Shown here piece after piece: positions 16,566 through 25,968 of a stretch of DNA of 64,000 nt (its first letter is position 1; each line of letters begins with the position of its first letter). Below the pieces are notes generated by a model, which had not been told where the DNA came from, did no database searches, and was given only the letters and a program-made list of their open reading frames with translations. The DNA comes from Sphingopyxis sp. FD7 (lineage in GTDB: Bacteria; Pseudomonadota; Alphaproteobacteria; Sphingomonadales; Sphingomonadaceae), in assembly GCF_003609835.1 (NCBI RefSeq), contig NZ_AP017898.1, forward strand, positions 1,922,001 to 1,986,000, in the 5' to 3' direction. A program made the position numbers and the translations under genes.

Positions 16566-18008
16566 ATGGCAAGCAATGTCGAAACGCTGATCCGCGGCGC
16601 CGTCGTCAAAACCATCGGCAAGGTCGCCGATTTCAACCGCCGCCGCCTTCCCCGCCCCGCCGACGCCCACCCCTTCCTCACCAGCATTCACAAACCGATG
16701 ACCGAGGAACTGACGATCGAGGCGCTGCGCGTCGATGGCGAAATCCCCGCCGCGCTGCGCGGCCGCTATCTGCGCAACGGCCCCAATCCGGCCGCGCCGC
16801 CCGATCCCGCCAGCTATCACTGGTTCATCGGCGCCGGCATGGTCCACGGCATCCGCATCGAAGGCGGCGCGGCTCGCTGGTACCGCAACCGCTGGGTCCG
16901 CGGCGCCGAGGCGTGCGCCGCGCTCGGCGAAGACTTGCCGCCCGGCCCGCGCGAAGACCGCAATGATGCGCCGAACACCAATGTCGTGGGGTTCGCCGGG
17001 CGGACCTTCGCGATCGTCGAGGCGGGCGGTAAGCCGGTCGAGCTCGATTATGAACTCGGTACGATCGCACACAATCCTTTCGACGGCACACTCGCTGGTC
17101 CCTATACGGCGCATCCGCATGTCGATCCCTTCACCGGCGAAACGCACGCGATCACCTATCGCGGCGACGAACCGAACAAGGTCTGGCACGTCGTCCTCGA
17201 CACCCAGGCGCATGTGGTGCGTGAAGAGCCGATTGCGGTCAGCGACGGCCCCTCGATCCACGACTGCGCGATCACCGAAAATTACGTGCTCGTCTTTGAC
17301 CTGCCCGTCACCTTCTCGATGAAGATGCTGCTCGCGGGCTATCAATTTCCCTATGCGTGGAACGATAATCACCCGGCGCGCGTCGGCCTGCTCCCCCGCA
17401 AGGGCCGCGGCGATGAGGTCGTCTGGGTGCCGGTCGATCCCTGCTACGTCTTCCACCCCGCCAACGCCTTTGAAACCGCCGACGGCAAGGTGATCGTCGA
17501 TGTCGTCGCGCACGACACGATGTTCGCCAGCTCGAAACGTGGCCCCGACAGCGAAAGGTCGCGCATGGAGCGCTGGACGATCGACCCCGCCGCGCGCACG
17601 ACGACGCGCGCCGTCATCCACGATCATGCGCAGGAGTTTCCGCGCTATGACGAGCGGCGGACGACGCGGCCCTATCGCTTTGCCTATGCCGTCGCGCTGC
17701 CCGATCGGGCGACGACCGAAATGGAAATCGCCGATACCCGGCTATTCCGCCACGATCTGGAAACGGGCACGACCGCCATTCACGATTTCGGACCCGGCCG
17801 CCACCCCGGCGAGTTCGTCTTTGTCCCGCGCAGCGCGGCGGGGGCGGAGGATGACGGCTGGCTGATCGGCCTCGTCGTCGACATGAACGACGAGACCACC
17901 GATCTCGTCATCCTGAACGCCGACGATTTCACCGGGTCGCCGCAAGCCGTCGTCCATCTGCCGCACCGCGTTCCGCCTGGCTTCCACGGGAACTGGATCG
18001 CGGACTGA
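16566..18008 (+). CDS. Carotenoid oxygenase family protein (apocarotenoid- or stilbene-cleaving type)
   Basis: 480 residues, normal for the RPE65/NOV1 superfamily of iron dioxygenases that cleave a conjugated C=C bond. The four iron-binding histidines appear to be in HPHVDP (about 183-185), SIHDCAITENYVLVFDLP (about 232), YVFHPANAFE (297) and the C-terminal FHGNWIAD (475). The start has a GGAAGGAAA ribosome site. Sphingomonads use members of this family both on carotenoids and on lignin-derived stilbenes (lignostilbene dioxygenase), and sequence alone does not decide here. It follows a small membrane protein gene. Its 3' end overlaps the convergent nucleotidyltransferase gene by 80 bases. Confidence 0.92.
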   Translation: MASNVETLIRGAVVKTIGKVADFNRRRLPRPADAHPFLTSIHKPMTEELTIEALRVDGEIPAALRGRYLRNGPNPAAPPDPASYHWFIGAGMVHGIRIEGGAARWYRNRWVRGAEACAALGEDLPPGPREDRNDAPNTNVVGFAGRTFAIVEAGGKPVELDYELGTIAHNPFDGTLAGPYTAHPHVDPFTGETHAITYRGDEPNKVWHVVLDTQAHVVREEPIAVSDGPSIHDCAITENYVLVFDLPVTFSMKMLLAGYQFPYAWNDNHPARVGLLPRKGRGDEVVWVPVDPCYVFHPANAFETADGKVIVDVVAHDTMFASSKRGPDSERSRMERWTIDPAARTTTRAVIHDHAQEFPRYDERRTTRPYRFAYAVALPDRATTEMEIADTRLFRHDLETGTTAIHDFGPGRHPGEFVFVPRSAAGAEDDGWLIGLVVDMNDETTDLVILNADDFTGSPQAVVHLPHRVPPGFHGNWIAD

Positions 18009-18789
18009 CGGGCGCGGCGCGCTGCATCAGCGCCTCGGTCACGCGCAGCGACCGCTCATTGTCGACGTCGATCGCCGTCGCCCCGTCGCTGACCAGCAAC
18101 GGGGCGACCTCGACCCCCATGTGGCGCGAGATGCGCCGGAAAATATGGTGGATCGGCCCCAGTCCGAAACGGAAGCGCAGCAGGTTCACGAAACCGAAAG
18201 CCTGCATCACGCGCAGCGGCTTCTTGACGAACTGCCCGCCACCGCGAAACGCCTCGGCCGCCTTGAGCGCGCCGCGATGGCCGATCCAATAGGCGTTGCA
18301 GTTCGACACGGCGACGTCGGAAAACTCGTAAAAGCGCCGCTGGCCTTGCGGGTGAACCGCGAGCACATCCTCGCGCCGCGCCAGCGCGACCCCCGCCTCG
18401 CACCCCAGCCGCGCCGCTTCGCGGCCGATCTCGTCGATCGTCGCCGGAGTCAGCAGGCAATTGTCAGCCGTCGTGACAAAAAGCGGAAACGCCGCGCGCT
18501 CGGCGACGCCCAGCACCGAGTCCGCCAGATTGTCCGCTGCCGGCACGACGACCAGCCGCGCGCCCAGCCGCTCGACCACCGGATCGGCCAGCTCGCCCAA
18601 CAAGCCTTCATGGTGCGTCGAGACGAAAATCTGCTTCGCCGCCGTCGCCGCGGCGCTTTCGAGCACATGCGCGATCATCGGCCGCCCGGCGACGGAAACC
18701 AGGCATTTGTCGGCGACGCCATGCGCCTCCGCGAGCGCATCGACCGCGCCCGGCCGCCGACCCGCGAGGATCAGGATCGCCCCGCTCAC
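17929..18789 (-). CDS. MobA-like nucleotidyltransferase
   Basis: 286 residues from a GTG at 18789 that overlaps the TGA of the ATP-grasp gene (GTGA). The N-terminus has the nucleotide-binding signature AILILAGRRPG...DKCLVSVAGRPMIAHVLE typical of enzymes that transfer a nucleotide from NTP to a sugar-phosphate, cofactor or polyol-phosphate, then FVTTADNCLLTPATIDEI, where the aspartate would hold the metal, and TAIDVDNERSLRVTEALM near the end. The acceptor is not known. Coupling to an ATP-grasp ligase and proximity to a PLP enzyme suggest a shared pathway. The last ~25 residues are encoded within the 3' end of the carotenoid oxygenase gene on the other strand and look low-complexity. Confidence 0.82.
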   Translation of the reverse strand: MSGAILILAGRRPGAVDALAEAHGVADKCLVSVAGRPMIAHVLESAAATAAKQIFVSTHHEGLLGELADPVVERLGARLVVVPAADNLADSVLGVAERAAFPLFVTTADNCLLTPATIDEIGREAARLGCEAGVALARREDVLAVHPQGQRRFYEFSDVAVSNCNAYWIGHRGALKAAEAFRGGGQFVKKPLRVMQAFGFVNLLRFRFGLGPIHHIFRRISRHMGVEVAPLLVSDGATAIDVDNERSLRVTEALMQRAAPVSPRSSSRGSQAERGAADGRRLAATR

Positions 18790-19814
18790 GCCGCATCCTT
18801 GCGCGCAAAGCCGACGAGCTGGCGGATCATGCTTTCGGCGACGATCGTTTCGATCAGGTCGGCCTGGCTGAAACCCGCGGCAACCGCGGCGCGCCCGAAC
18901 ACTTTTTCGGACCACAGGTTGCAGTTGAGATTGACCTCGAGCAGCCGGATCTCGCCGGTCGCGAAATCGACGCGAAACTCGAAGCGGCCATAATCGAAGG
19001 GACGGAAAACATCGGCCATCCGCGCGGTATAGTCGATCAGGCGCGCGGCCATCGCCGCATCGTCGAACAGTTTCAGCCTGTATTTCTGGCTGCGGTCGAC
19101 CAGGTCGCGCTTTTCCTGATAGGTGCGCAAATGGCCGGGATCGGCCTGTTCAAAAATCATCATCGGCAGCATCGCGGGCGCGCCGCGCAACGTGATGACG
19201 GGCACCTCGACGTCGCTGCCCTCGATAAAGGGTTCGACGAGCGCGTCATGGTCGAGCGCGTGAACTTCTGCCACTGCGCGCGCCAGCTCGCTCCGGTCGT
19301 GCGCGTCGCGCAGCCCCCACGACGCCGAGCTGTTGTTCGGCTTGACGACCCAGCGGCGCGCGGGCGGGCAGCGCGACACATCGACCGGCGCGCCGCGGCG
19401 GAACAGCGTCCAGCGCGCGGTCGGCACGCCGCGCGCGGCCGCTTCCAGCTTGGTCAGATGCTTGTCGTCGGACAGGCCGCGCACGATCGGCGAGGCGCCG
19501 ACATAGGGAAGGCCGAGCCGGTTGCACAGCAGCGGCAGCAGCATCTCCGAATTGAAAAAGCCGCCGCGATTGAGCAGCGGAAAGACAAAGTCGGCGTCCG
19601 GCCGCTCGAACAGCGCCTCATAGCGGTCGGCGACGAGCAGCGGCATTCCCAGGCCCTGGAGTATCTCGCGCGTTTCGCGGTGATAGACGGCGTGATTGCC
19701 GTCCTCGGGGTGAAGTCCGCCGGTCCAGTTGGCATGTTTGGCGACGAACAAAAGCCGCTGCGTCGCGCGCAGGCGGTCGGGCAGCCTGGTGGGCTCGAGA
19801 TGATCGGTCTGCAT
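18786..19814 (-). CDS. ATP-grasp ligase (D-Ala-D-Ala ligase-like fold)
   Basis: 342 residues, cytoplasmic. The ATP-grasp features are the lysine-containing strand RRWVVKPNNSSASWGLRDAHD, the hinge ALVEPFIEGSDVEVPVITLRG and the magnesium-binding LLEVNLNCNLWSEKVF near the C-terminus. The N-terminal part (LNRGGFFNSEMLLPLLCNRLGLPYVGASP) is the substrate-side domain seen in D-alanine-D-alanine ligase relatives. Such enzymes join a carboxylate to an amine using ATP. It is unlikely to be the housekeeping Ddl because the glycine-rich and substrate-loop sequences differ and it is not in a cell-division cluster. It is coupled by a 4-base overlap to the nucleotidyltransferase gene and divergent from the PLP-enzyme gene, 130 bases away. 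Confidence 0.82.
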   Translation of the reverse strand: MQTDHLEPTRLPDRLRATQRLLFVAKHANWTGGLHPEDGNHAVYHRETREILQGLGMPLLVADRYEALFERPDADFVFPLLNRGGFFNSEMLLPLLCNRLGLPYVGASPIVRGLSDDKHLTKLEAAARGVPTARWTLFRRGAPVDVSRCPPARRWVVKPNNSSASWGLRDAHDRSELARAVAEVHALDHDALVEPFIEGSDVEVPVITLRGAPAMLPMMIFEQADPGHLRTYQEKRDLVDRSQKYRLKLFDDAAMAARLIDYTARMADVFRPFDYGRFEFRVDFATGEIRLLEVNLNCNLWSEKVFGRAAVAAGFSQADLIETIVAESMIRQLVGFARKDAA

Positions 19815-19943
19815 GGCGCCGCGACACCATATCGGGGTTACACCGCGATGACCTTTTGATGACGGCGCTGCAACGCAAACGCCAAATCTCTGTCATGCTT
19901 TCCCGGTAAACCGGCCGCGCTCTCCTCCTCCATAGGATGCCCG

Positions 19944-21461
19944 ATGCGTCTCTCTCCCAAAGGTCTCGATGCCCGCGCCCTGCACCCCGACGGGCGCGAC
20001 GCGGCGCGATTGACCCAGCTACTGGTCAGCGGCGGCGACCGGCGCATCCGGCTCGACGCCGCGGGGCGCAACCAGTATCACGCCAGCGCCGCGCCCAGCG
20101 ACGCGCTTGCCTATGGATCATCGACGATCAGCAGCATTTCCGATCACGCCTTCGCGGCCTTGCTGCGCCGCTGGCGTCCCCGGCTGGACCGCCCCGTCGC
20201 GGCGGACGATTATGCCCGCGAACTCGATGCGATCCGCGACGGTCTCACCCGCTATTTCGGGCTCGATGACGGCACCGCCATCATCTTTGCCGCGTCGGGC
20301 ACCGACCTTGAATACGCCGGGCTCGCCGCCGCCCATGACGGGCGCCCGCTCACCGCGATCCTGCTCGGCCGCGACGAGGTGGGCAGCGGCTGCGTCCACA
20401 GCGCTGCGGGGCGCTTCTTTGCCGAAGAGACGGCGATCGGCGCGCGCGTCGTCGCGCAGGCGGCGATCGATCCGGTTTTCGCGGGCACCGAACTGGTCGA
20501 CGTGCCCGTCCGCGACGACAGCGGCCAGCCGCGCGCCTCGGCGGCGGTCGCGGGCGAGCTTGCGCGGCATGTCGCGCGCGCCGTCGCCGTGGGGCGCCGC
20601 GCGGTCGTCCATGTCGTCCACGGATCGAAATCGGGCCTGACGCTCCCCGCGCTGCCCGATGTCGAGCGGCTGGTCGCGGCGCATGGCGACGCGATGACCG
20701 TCGTGGTCGACGCCTGCCAGCTGCGCATCGCGCCCGCTGGCGTGCGTCGCTATCTCGACCTTGGCTGCATCGTGATGCTTACCGGGTCGAAGTTCGCGGG
20801 CGGCCCGCCGTTCAGCGGCTTCGCGTTCGTCCCCGCGGCGATCCGCGCGCGCGTCCGCCCCTTGCCACGAGGACTGCGCCGGATCGCCTGTCGCGCCGAA
20901 TGGCCCGCCGACTGGCCGGGCGTCGATGCGCTCGACGCGCGCGGCAATTTCGGCCTGCTGCTGCGGCTCGAAGCCGCGCTGAGCGAAATCGAGCGCTTCG
21001 CCGCCGTGCCCGACGATCGGGTCGCCGCGGTATCGGCGCGCTTCTGTCAGTACGCCGCCGACATGGCAGGACGCCTTGGCGTTGCCGAAGTGCCCGGCGC
21101 GGGCGGCGTATCGTGCCTCGCGACGCAGACGCTGCGCACGATCGACCTCTCCGCGCGATGGCCGGACTGCGACCTCGATGCCGCCCGCGCGCTGCACGCG
21201 CATATCGCGCGGCACGCGCGCCGCGACACGGGCCGCGAAATCCGCCTCGGCCAGCCGGTCAGGACGCACCGCCTCCCCGACGGGCGCAGCGCGGGGACGC
21301 TCCGCCTGTCGCTGTCGATGCCGCTGATCGCCGAGTTCGCGGCCCTCGTTCCCGCGGCGCTCGACCGGCGGCTCGGCGACGATATGGCGCTGATCGAACG
21401 GGCGATTGCCGCCGCGGCCGACGTCACGCTCGATCGAAAGACTCCCGTCGCGCTCGCCTGA
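19944..21461 (+). CDS. PLP-dependent enzyme, fold type I, class V-like, uncharacterised
   Basis: 505 residues. The cofactor site is readable: AASGTDLEYAGL (117-127) for the phosphate, the pyridine-binding aspartate D256 in VVVDACQLRIAP, and the Schiff-base lysine K283 in LTGSKFAGGPPFSGF. This layout is that of class V aminotransferases, desulfurases and decarboxylases; the true reaction is not known. The C-terminal third contains a long stretch ending in a repeat-free helical tail. The start at 19944 has AGGA six bases upstream. Its divergent partner is the ATP-grasp/nucleotidyltransferase pair, and the 130-base gap could hold shared promoters. I know of no named pathway with exactly these three enzymes. 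Confidence 0.78.
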   Translation: MRLSPKGLDARALHPDGRDAARLTQLLVSGGDRRIRLDAAGRNQYHASAAPSDALAYGSSTISSISDHAFAALLRRWRPRLDRPVAADDYARELDAIRDGLTRYFGLDDGTAIIFAASGTDLEYAGLAAAHDGRPLTAILLGRDEVGSGCVHSAAGRFFAEETAIGARVVAQAAIDPVFAGTELVDVPVRDDSGQPRASAAVAGELARHVARAVAVGRRAVVHVVHGSKSGLTLPALPDVERLVAAHGDAMTVVVDACQLRIAPAGVRRYLDLGCIVMLTGSKFAGGPPFSGFAFVPAAIRARVRPLPRGLRRIACRAEWPADWPGVDALDARGNFGLLLRLEAALSEIERFAAVPDDRVAAVSARFCQYAADMAGRLGVAEVPGAGGVSCLATQTLRTIDLSARWPDCDLDAARALHAHIARHARRDTGREIRLGQPVRTHRLPDGRSAGTLRLSLSMPLIAEFAALVPAALDRRLGDDMALIERAIAAAADVTLDRKTPVALA

Positions 21462-21576
21462 TTGCCCGCGCCGAATCGGATCCCGAACGTCGCCCGGCCG
21501 CCGCGCCGCCACGGCTCGTCGCGGAAAATCGTTGCTTTGGGCAGCGTTGTGCGCCGCACGCTCGTTTGTTGTGCCT

Positions 21577-22605
21577 ATGACAAAGAATATCGCCCTCATC
21601 CGCCCCGCCACGAGCGCGATTGCCGCACTCCTGGTCCTGTCCGCACCCGCCGCTTTCGCGCAGGAAACGACGATATCGATGACACCGCCGGTCGCGGCTC
21701 CTGCGCCCGACACGGCGCCAACGGCGCCCGAAACCGGCCCCGCAATGGTCTCGCCCCCTGCCGTGCAGCGCCCTGCCGCGCAATCGACGCCGCCCGCCGC
21801 GCCGCCGCCGGTGATCCGCGTCCCGCTCGACATCGCCCCCGCCGAATCCGCACCGACCGAAGCCGAACCGGCGGCGCCGTCCGCCAGGCGGGCCCAGACA
21901 CAGGCGCGCAGCGAGCGGAGCGCGCGGCAGGCTCCGGCGACACCCGCTGCCGCACCCGGCGCAACCACATCGACCGCCGAACCGCCGCGCAGCGATCCGA
22001 TTGCCGGGACGGCGCGCGCCACATCGCCCACGATCGCGCCACCCGCCGCGACGACGGCCCGCGCGGCCTCCGCCGCCGAACCGGCAGCGCCCGACGAGTT
22101 CCCATGGGAACTCGTCGGCGCCGCCGTCGCGCTGATCGCGCTCGGCGGTGCAAGCCTGGTCCTTGCGCGCCGTCGCCGCATCGAAGCCGGAGCAGTCGAA
22201 AACCCCGAACCGCGGCCGCTGACGATGCCCGCCGCCCGGCCGACCGATCAGCCATGGGTTACGCCTGCTTATGCCGCGACCCCGGTGCGCTCGACCCCGG
22301 CCTTCGTGGCGGCGCCGAGCGGCAGCATGGGCCGTCACGAAGCGATGGCGATGACGGGTCCGACGCCGGACAATCCCTTCGTCACGCTATCGAAGCGGCT
22401 GAAGCGCGCGCGCTTCTTCGACCGGCAGGAACGCCTTGCCTATGCCGAGATGCTCGGTGCGCAGAAGGACAGGACGCGCAAGCCCGTCGGCGCGTGGGAG
22501 ATTTCGCCGTACGACATCCCCGCCGCGCCGCAGGAGCAGGCGGTCGGCCGCCCCGCTCCGGCGCGCGGACACCGCGCCCTCCGCCCTGGCTTCTCGCGCT
22601 CCTGA
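21577..22605 (+). CDS. Pro/Ala-rich single-pass membrane protein
   Basis: 342 residues. A signal peptide (about 1-29, ending AFAQ) precedes roughly 140 residues of Pro/Ala/Thr-rich low-complexity sequence, which should span the periplasm. A membrane segment follows at about 176-195 (WELVGAAVALIALGGASLVLA) capped by RRRR, then a cytoplasmic region with PDNPFVTLSKRLKRARFFDRQERLAYAEML, probably the conserved functional part. I recognise no domain. An upstream reading from 21406 overlaps the PLP-enzyme gene and is rejected. The DNA for residues about 172-181 is a 28-base perfect palindrome. A bidirectional terminator separates it from the convergent rplL. Confidence 0.68.
   Translation: MTKNIALIRPATSAIAALLVLSAPAAFAQETTISMTPPVAAPAPDTAPTAPETGPAMVSPPAVQRPAAQSTPPAAPPPVIRVPLDIAPAESAPTEAEPAAPSARRAQTQARSERSARQAPATPAAAPGATTSTAEPPRSDPIAGTARATSPTIAPPAATTARAASAAEPAAPDEFPWELVGAAVALIALGGASLVLARRRRIEAGAVENPEPRPLTMPAARPTDQPWVTPAYAATPVRSTPAFVAAPSGSMGRHEAMAMTGPTPDNPFVTLSKRLKRARFFDRQERLAYAEMLGAQKDRTRKPVGAWEISPYDIPAAPQEQAVGRPAPARGHRALRPGFSRS
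22091..22118. repeat. 28-base perfect palindrome inside a coding region
   Basis: Half-site CCGACGAGTTCCCA followed by its exact reverse complement, with no loop. It encodes part of the segment just before the membrane helix of the Pro/Ala-rich protein. It is unrelated to the dispersed repeat families here. Confidence 0.9.
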
Positions 22606-22627
22606 CCCCCTTGCCCGGCGTGCAACG

Positions 22628-22660
22628 AAAAAGGGCGGCGCCGCGCGGCACCGCCCTTTT
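22628..22660. terminator. Bidirectional terminator between the Pro/Ala-rich gene and rplL
   Basis: A-tract, GGGCGG-C-GCC / GGC-A-CCGCCC stem with one internal mismatch, then TTTT. With AAAA on one side and TTTT on the other it can end transcripts of both convergent genes. Confidence 0.75.
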
Positions 22661-22707
22661 CCTTTTCGTCGCAGCGCGGCGGGAAACCCCGCCGACGGCG
22701 AGCCGAA

Positions 22708-23085
<378 letters not shown>

Positions 23086-23144
23086 TTTCATTCTCCATCA
23101 GAACCGGGAAAGCCCGGTGAATTGTTTCGGGGTAGGTAAAAGTC

Positions 23145-23660
23145 TTATGCCGCTTCCTTGGCGCCATAAGCGCCAAAGACCCGCGCCAGCTGACCGGCCG
23201 GAGCCGCCGCAATCTGGGCGACCTTGGTGGCCGGAGCCTGGAGCAGGCCGACAAGCTTGCCGCGCAGCTCGTCGAGCGACGGCAGCGATGCAAGCGCCTT
23301 CACGCCTTCCACGTCGAGGACCATATCCCCCATGCCGCCGCCAACGATTTCAAGCTTGTCGTTGGTCTTGGCAAACTCCACCGCGATCTTCGCCGCAGCC
23401 ACCGGGTCGGTGGACGAAGCGATTGCGGTGGGGCCGGTCAGCAGGTCGCCGATGCCGGTGTAGGAAGTGCCATCGAGCGCGATCTTGGCCAGGCGGTTCT
23501 TCGTGACCTTGAAGTTCGCACCCGCGTCGCGCATCTGCTGGCGAAGCACCGTCGACTGGGCGACGGTGAGACCGAGGTTGCGAACGATCACAACCGCGGC
23601 GGCATTCGACAGCGTAGCATTCAGCGAGGATACGGCTTCGGCCTTTTCAGCACGATCCAT
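23145..23660 (-). CDS. rplJ: 50S ribosomal protein L10
   Basis: 171 residues from the ATG at 23660, with GGAG eight bases upstream; a reading from 23678 lacks a ribosome site. L10 is the base of the L7/L12 stalk. Sequence features are the N-terminal [26 protein letters not shown] rRNA-binding start, [35 protein letters not shown] and a C-terminal helix that binds L12 dimers. It forms an operon with rplL. In many bacteria L10 with L12 represses its own leader RNA; the leader here is the ~400-base gap upstream. Genes for L11 and L1 are not adjacent. Confidence 0.97.
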   Translation of the reverse strand: MDRAEKAEAVSSLNATLSNAAAVVIVRNLGLTVAQSTVLRQQMRDAGANFKVTKNRLAKIALDGTSYTGIGDLLTGPTAIASSTDPVAAAKIAVEFAKTNDKLEIVGGGMGDMVLDVEGVKALASLPSLDELRGKLVGLLQAPATKVAQIAAAPAGQLARVFGAYGAKEAA

Positions 23661-24079
23661 GCCTGTTTCTCCACTCATGCCCGGACGCGCGAGCGAACCC
23701 GCGCCGCCGGGCGGCTAACACACGCCAGAGCCAGAGGAGCGAAAGCCCGCCTGTCCTTGACGCAACGATGTCCGATGGGGTCGGTCAAGCCGCTGGCGCC
23801 TGACGCATCAGGCGGGCGACCGATAAAAGACTGTTCCCCGTCTCGGCTGGAAATTAAGAAGGGCATATCCCCTTCACCAACTGTCTCGGACGGAATTGCC
23901 AGAGCAAAGCCCCGACAACACGCGGGCGCTCATAACCCGAATCGTGGCGGAGTCAAGCATGTGGCGGTCCAGCCTGTCGGACCGGCGCCCTTGTCGATCG
24001 CCGCCTGGAGCATATCTGTATATGGAACGCCCCGCGCTCCGCGGCGTTGGCGTCCGAGAGGATAGAGAAAGGACCGTCC
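23661..24079 (-). promoter_or_regulatory. rplJ promoter and leader region
   Basis: About 420 bases between the divergent rplJ and zinc-ribbon genes with no gene seen. Nearest rplJ is a hairpin at 23797-23814 (CGCCTGA / TCAGGCG arms, 4-base loop) that could belong to an L10-responsive leader as known in other bacteria. This is inferred from position only. Confidence 0.4.
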
Positions 24080-24385
24080 GTGACCGATGCCCAGGGGCTG
24101 CTGTGCCCGACTTGCCGCGTGAACCTTGTCATGTCCGAACGACAGGGGATCGAGATCGACTATTGCCCGCAATGCCGCGGCGTCTGGCTCGATCGCGGCG
24201 AACTCGACAAGATCATCGAGCGCAGCGAAACCGCGAGCACGCCCGCCCCGGCACGGCCGCAGGCGGCGCCCCCGCCGCCGCAATATCGCGAACCCGACTA
24301 TCGCGAACGCGGTTATGACGACCGCTATTATGGCAAGCCCCACAAGAAGAAATATAAGAGTTTCCTCAGCGAATTGTTCGATTGA
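24080..24385 (+). CDS. Small zinc-ribbon (TFIIB-type) protein
   Basis: 101 residues from a GTG at 24080 with AAAGGA six bases upstream; a TTG reading from 24047 is weaker. The first half has two CxxC pairs, LLCPTCRVNLVM and DYCPQCRGVWLDRGELDKII, the pattern of the zf-TFIIB-type small zinc-finger family found in many bacteria. A Pro/Ala spacer follows, then a tail rich in Arg, Tyr and Lys (YREPDYRERGYDDRYYGKPH) ending SFLSELFD. The function is unknown; nucleic acid or protein binding is plausible. It is divergent from rplJ and convergent with the transporter gene. Confidence 0.85.
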   Translation: MTDAQGLLCPTCRVNLVMSERQGIEIDYCPQCRGVWLDRGELDKIIERSETASTPAPARPQAAPPPPQYREPDYRERGYDDRYYGKPHKKKYKSFLSELFD

Positions 24386-24433
24386 TCGGGACGCGGCGCG
24401 TCGTCAGGCGCGCCCCTAAGATGGCGCCGCCGA

Positions 24434-25831
24434 TCAATCCGTCACCGCATGACGGCGCGCATAGAGGAAATAGACCGCAAGCCCCGCGATGTTCCAGATC
24501 AGGAACCAAAGCTGCGTCTGCACCGGCAGGCTGAAGAAGAGATAGATACAGCCGCCGATCGCGCCGAGCCCGACCACCCACGGCAGGGGCGCGCGGAAGG
24601 TGCGCGGCGCTTGCGGAGCGCGGCGGCGCATGATCAGCATACAGATGGCCACCGCGGTAAAGGCGGCGAGCGTGCCCGCGTTGGCGAGCGCGGCCAGCTC
24701 GCCCAGCGGAATGAAACCCGCAAGGATCGCGACGACGATCGCGGTGAAGATGGTGATCCGCACCGGCGTCCCGCGCGACGACAGCTTCGCAAGGCTCGCG
24801 GGGAGCAGCCCGTCGCGCGCCATCGTAAAGAAGATGCGGCTCTGCCCATAGAAGAAGGCGAGGATCACCGTCGGCAGCGCGATGACCGCCGAAACGCCAA
24901 GATATTGCGCCGCGAGCGGACTGCCAAGCTCGCGCAGGATCAGCGCAAGCGGTTCGGGGCTGTTGGCGAAGCGGGTGTAGGCGATCGCGCCGACCGCGGC
25001 GACCGCGACCGCGATATAGATGGCGACGCAGGCGAGCATCGACCCGATAATGCCGATCTTGAGGTCGCGGTCGGGGTTCTTCGCTTCCTCGGCCGCGGTC
25101 GCGATCGCGTCGAAGCCGTAGAAGGCAAAGAAGATGATCGCCGCGGCGGCCATCACCCCGCGCTCGACCCCGTCGGGGCCCATATGCTTGGCAAAGCCAT
25201 AGGGACTGAAGGGTTCGAGGTTCGCGGCGTCGAAAGCGGGCAGCGCGACCGCGACGAACACCGCGAGCGCGGCGATCTTGACCAGCACGAGAATCGCATT
25301 GACCGTCGCGCTTTCACGCGTGCCGACGAGCAGCATCCCGGCGACCGCGGCGATGATCGCGATCGCCGGCAGGTTGACGATGCCGCCCAGCTCCGGCCCC
25401 TGCATCAGCGCCATCGGCGCGCCGGCCCACGCTTCGAGCAGCGGCGCCGCATAGCCCGACCAGCCGACCGCGACCGCGCTCACCACCAGCGAGTATTCGA
25501 GGATCAGGCTCCACCCGACGACCCAGGCGATGATCTCGCCGATCACCACATAGCTGTAGGTATAGGCGCTGCCCGATGCCGGGATCATCGTCGCCATTTC
25601 GGCATAGGCGAGCGCCGCGCAGGCGCAGATCAGCCCGGCGACGGCGAATGACAGGATCACCGCCGGTCCCGCCTTGTCGGCGCCGACGCCGATCAGCGTC
25701 AGGATGCCCGTGCCGACGATCGCGCCGACGCCCAGCGCAATGAGGTGCGGCCAGCCCAATGTGCGCGCCAGCCCTTGCCCGCCCGGCTGGTCCGGGACGA
25801 TCGATTTGCGACGCAGCAGGCTGTCGGACAT
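24434..25831 (-). CDS. APC-family amino acid permease
   Basis: 465 residues with about twelve membrane segments and an N-terminal cytoplasmic stretch. The start ATG at 25831 has GGGGAG seven bases upstream; longer readings to 25903 lack this. Hallmarks of the amino acid/polyamine/organocation family are the first helix IALGVGAIVGTGILTLIG (GAIVGTGI binds the substrate backbone), EMATMIPASGSAYTYSYVVIGE and FFAFYGFDAIATAAEEAKNPDRDLK. It resembles the cationic amino acid transporter (CAT/YfnA-like) subgroup, but the substrate is not determined. It is a single-gene unit; the next gene upstream is on the other strand, beyond a composite family A repeat. Confidence 0.9.
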   Translation of the reverse strand: MSDSLLRRKSIVPDQPGGQGLARTLGWPHLIALGVGAIVGTGILTLIGVGADKAGPAVILSFAVAGLICACAALAYAEMATMIPASGSAYTYSYVVIGEIIAWVVGWSLILEYSLVVSAVAVGWSGYAAPLLEAWAGAPMALMQGPELGGIVNLPAIAIIAAVAGMLLVGTRESATVNAILVLVKIAALAVFVAVALPAFDAANLEPFSPYGFAKHMGPDGVERGVMAAAAIIFFAFYGFDAIATAAEEAKNPDRDLKIGIIGSMLACVAIYIAVAVAAVGAIAYTRFANSPEPLALILRELGSPLAAQYLGVSAVIALPTVILAFFYGQSRIFFTMARDGLLPASLAKLSSRGTPVRITIFTAIVVAILAGFIPLGELAALANAGTLAAFTAVAICMLIMRRRAPQAPRTFRAPLPWVVGLGAIGGCIYLFFSLPVQTQLWFLIWNIAGLAVYFLYARRHAVTD

Positions 25832-25968
25832 AAAGTGACTCCCCTTTGTTCGATTATGGCTTTTGACGTTGGCCGCTTGTAAGCGCACCGGGCGGCAACG
25901 CAAGCTGCGTCGCCCGACCTAGCCAAAGTCGGCCATTGCGCCTAGAGCAATGCCAGCTTCCCCAGAAT

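Noticed and set aside
18786..19814. ATP-grasp gene as housekeeping ddl
   Set aside because: The sequence differs at the glycine-rich and substrate loops and the context is not the mur/fts cluster.
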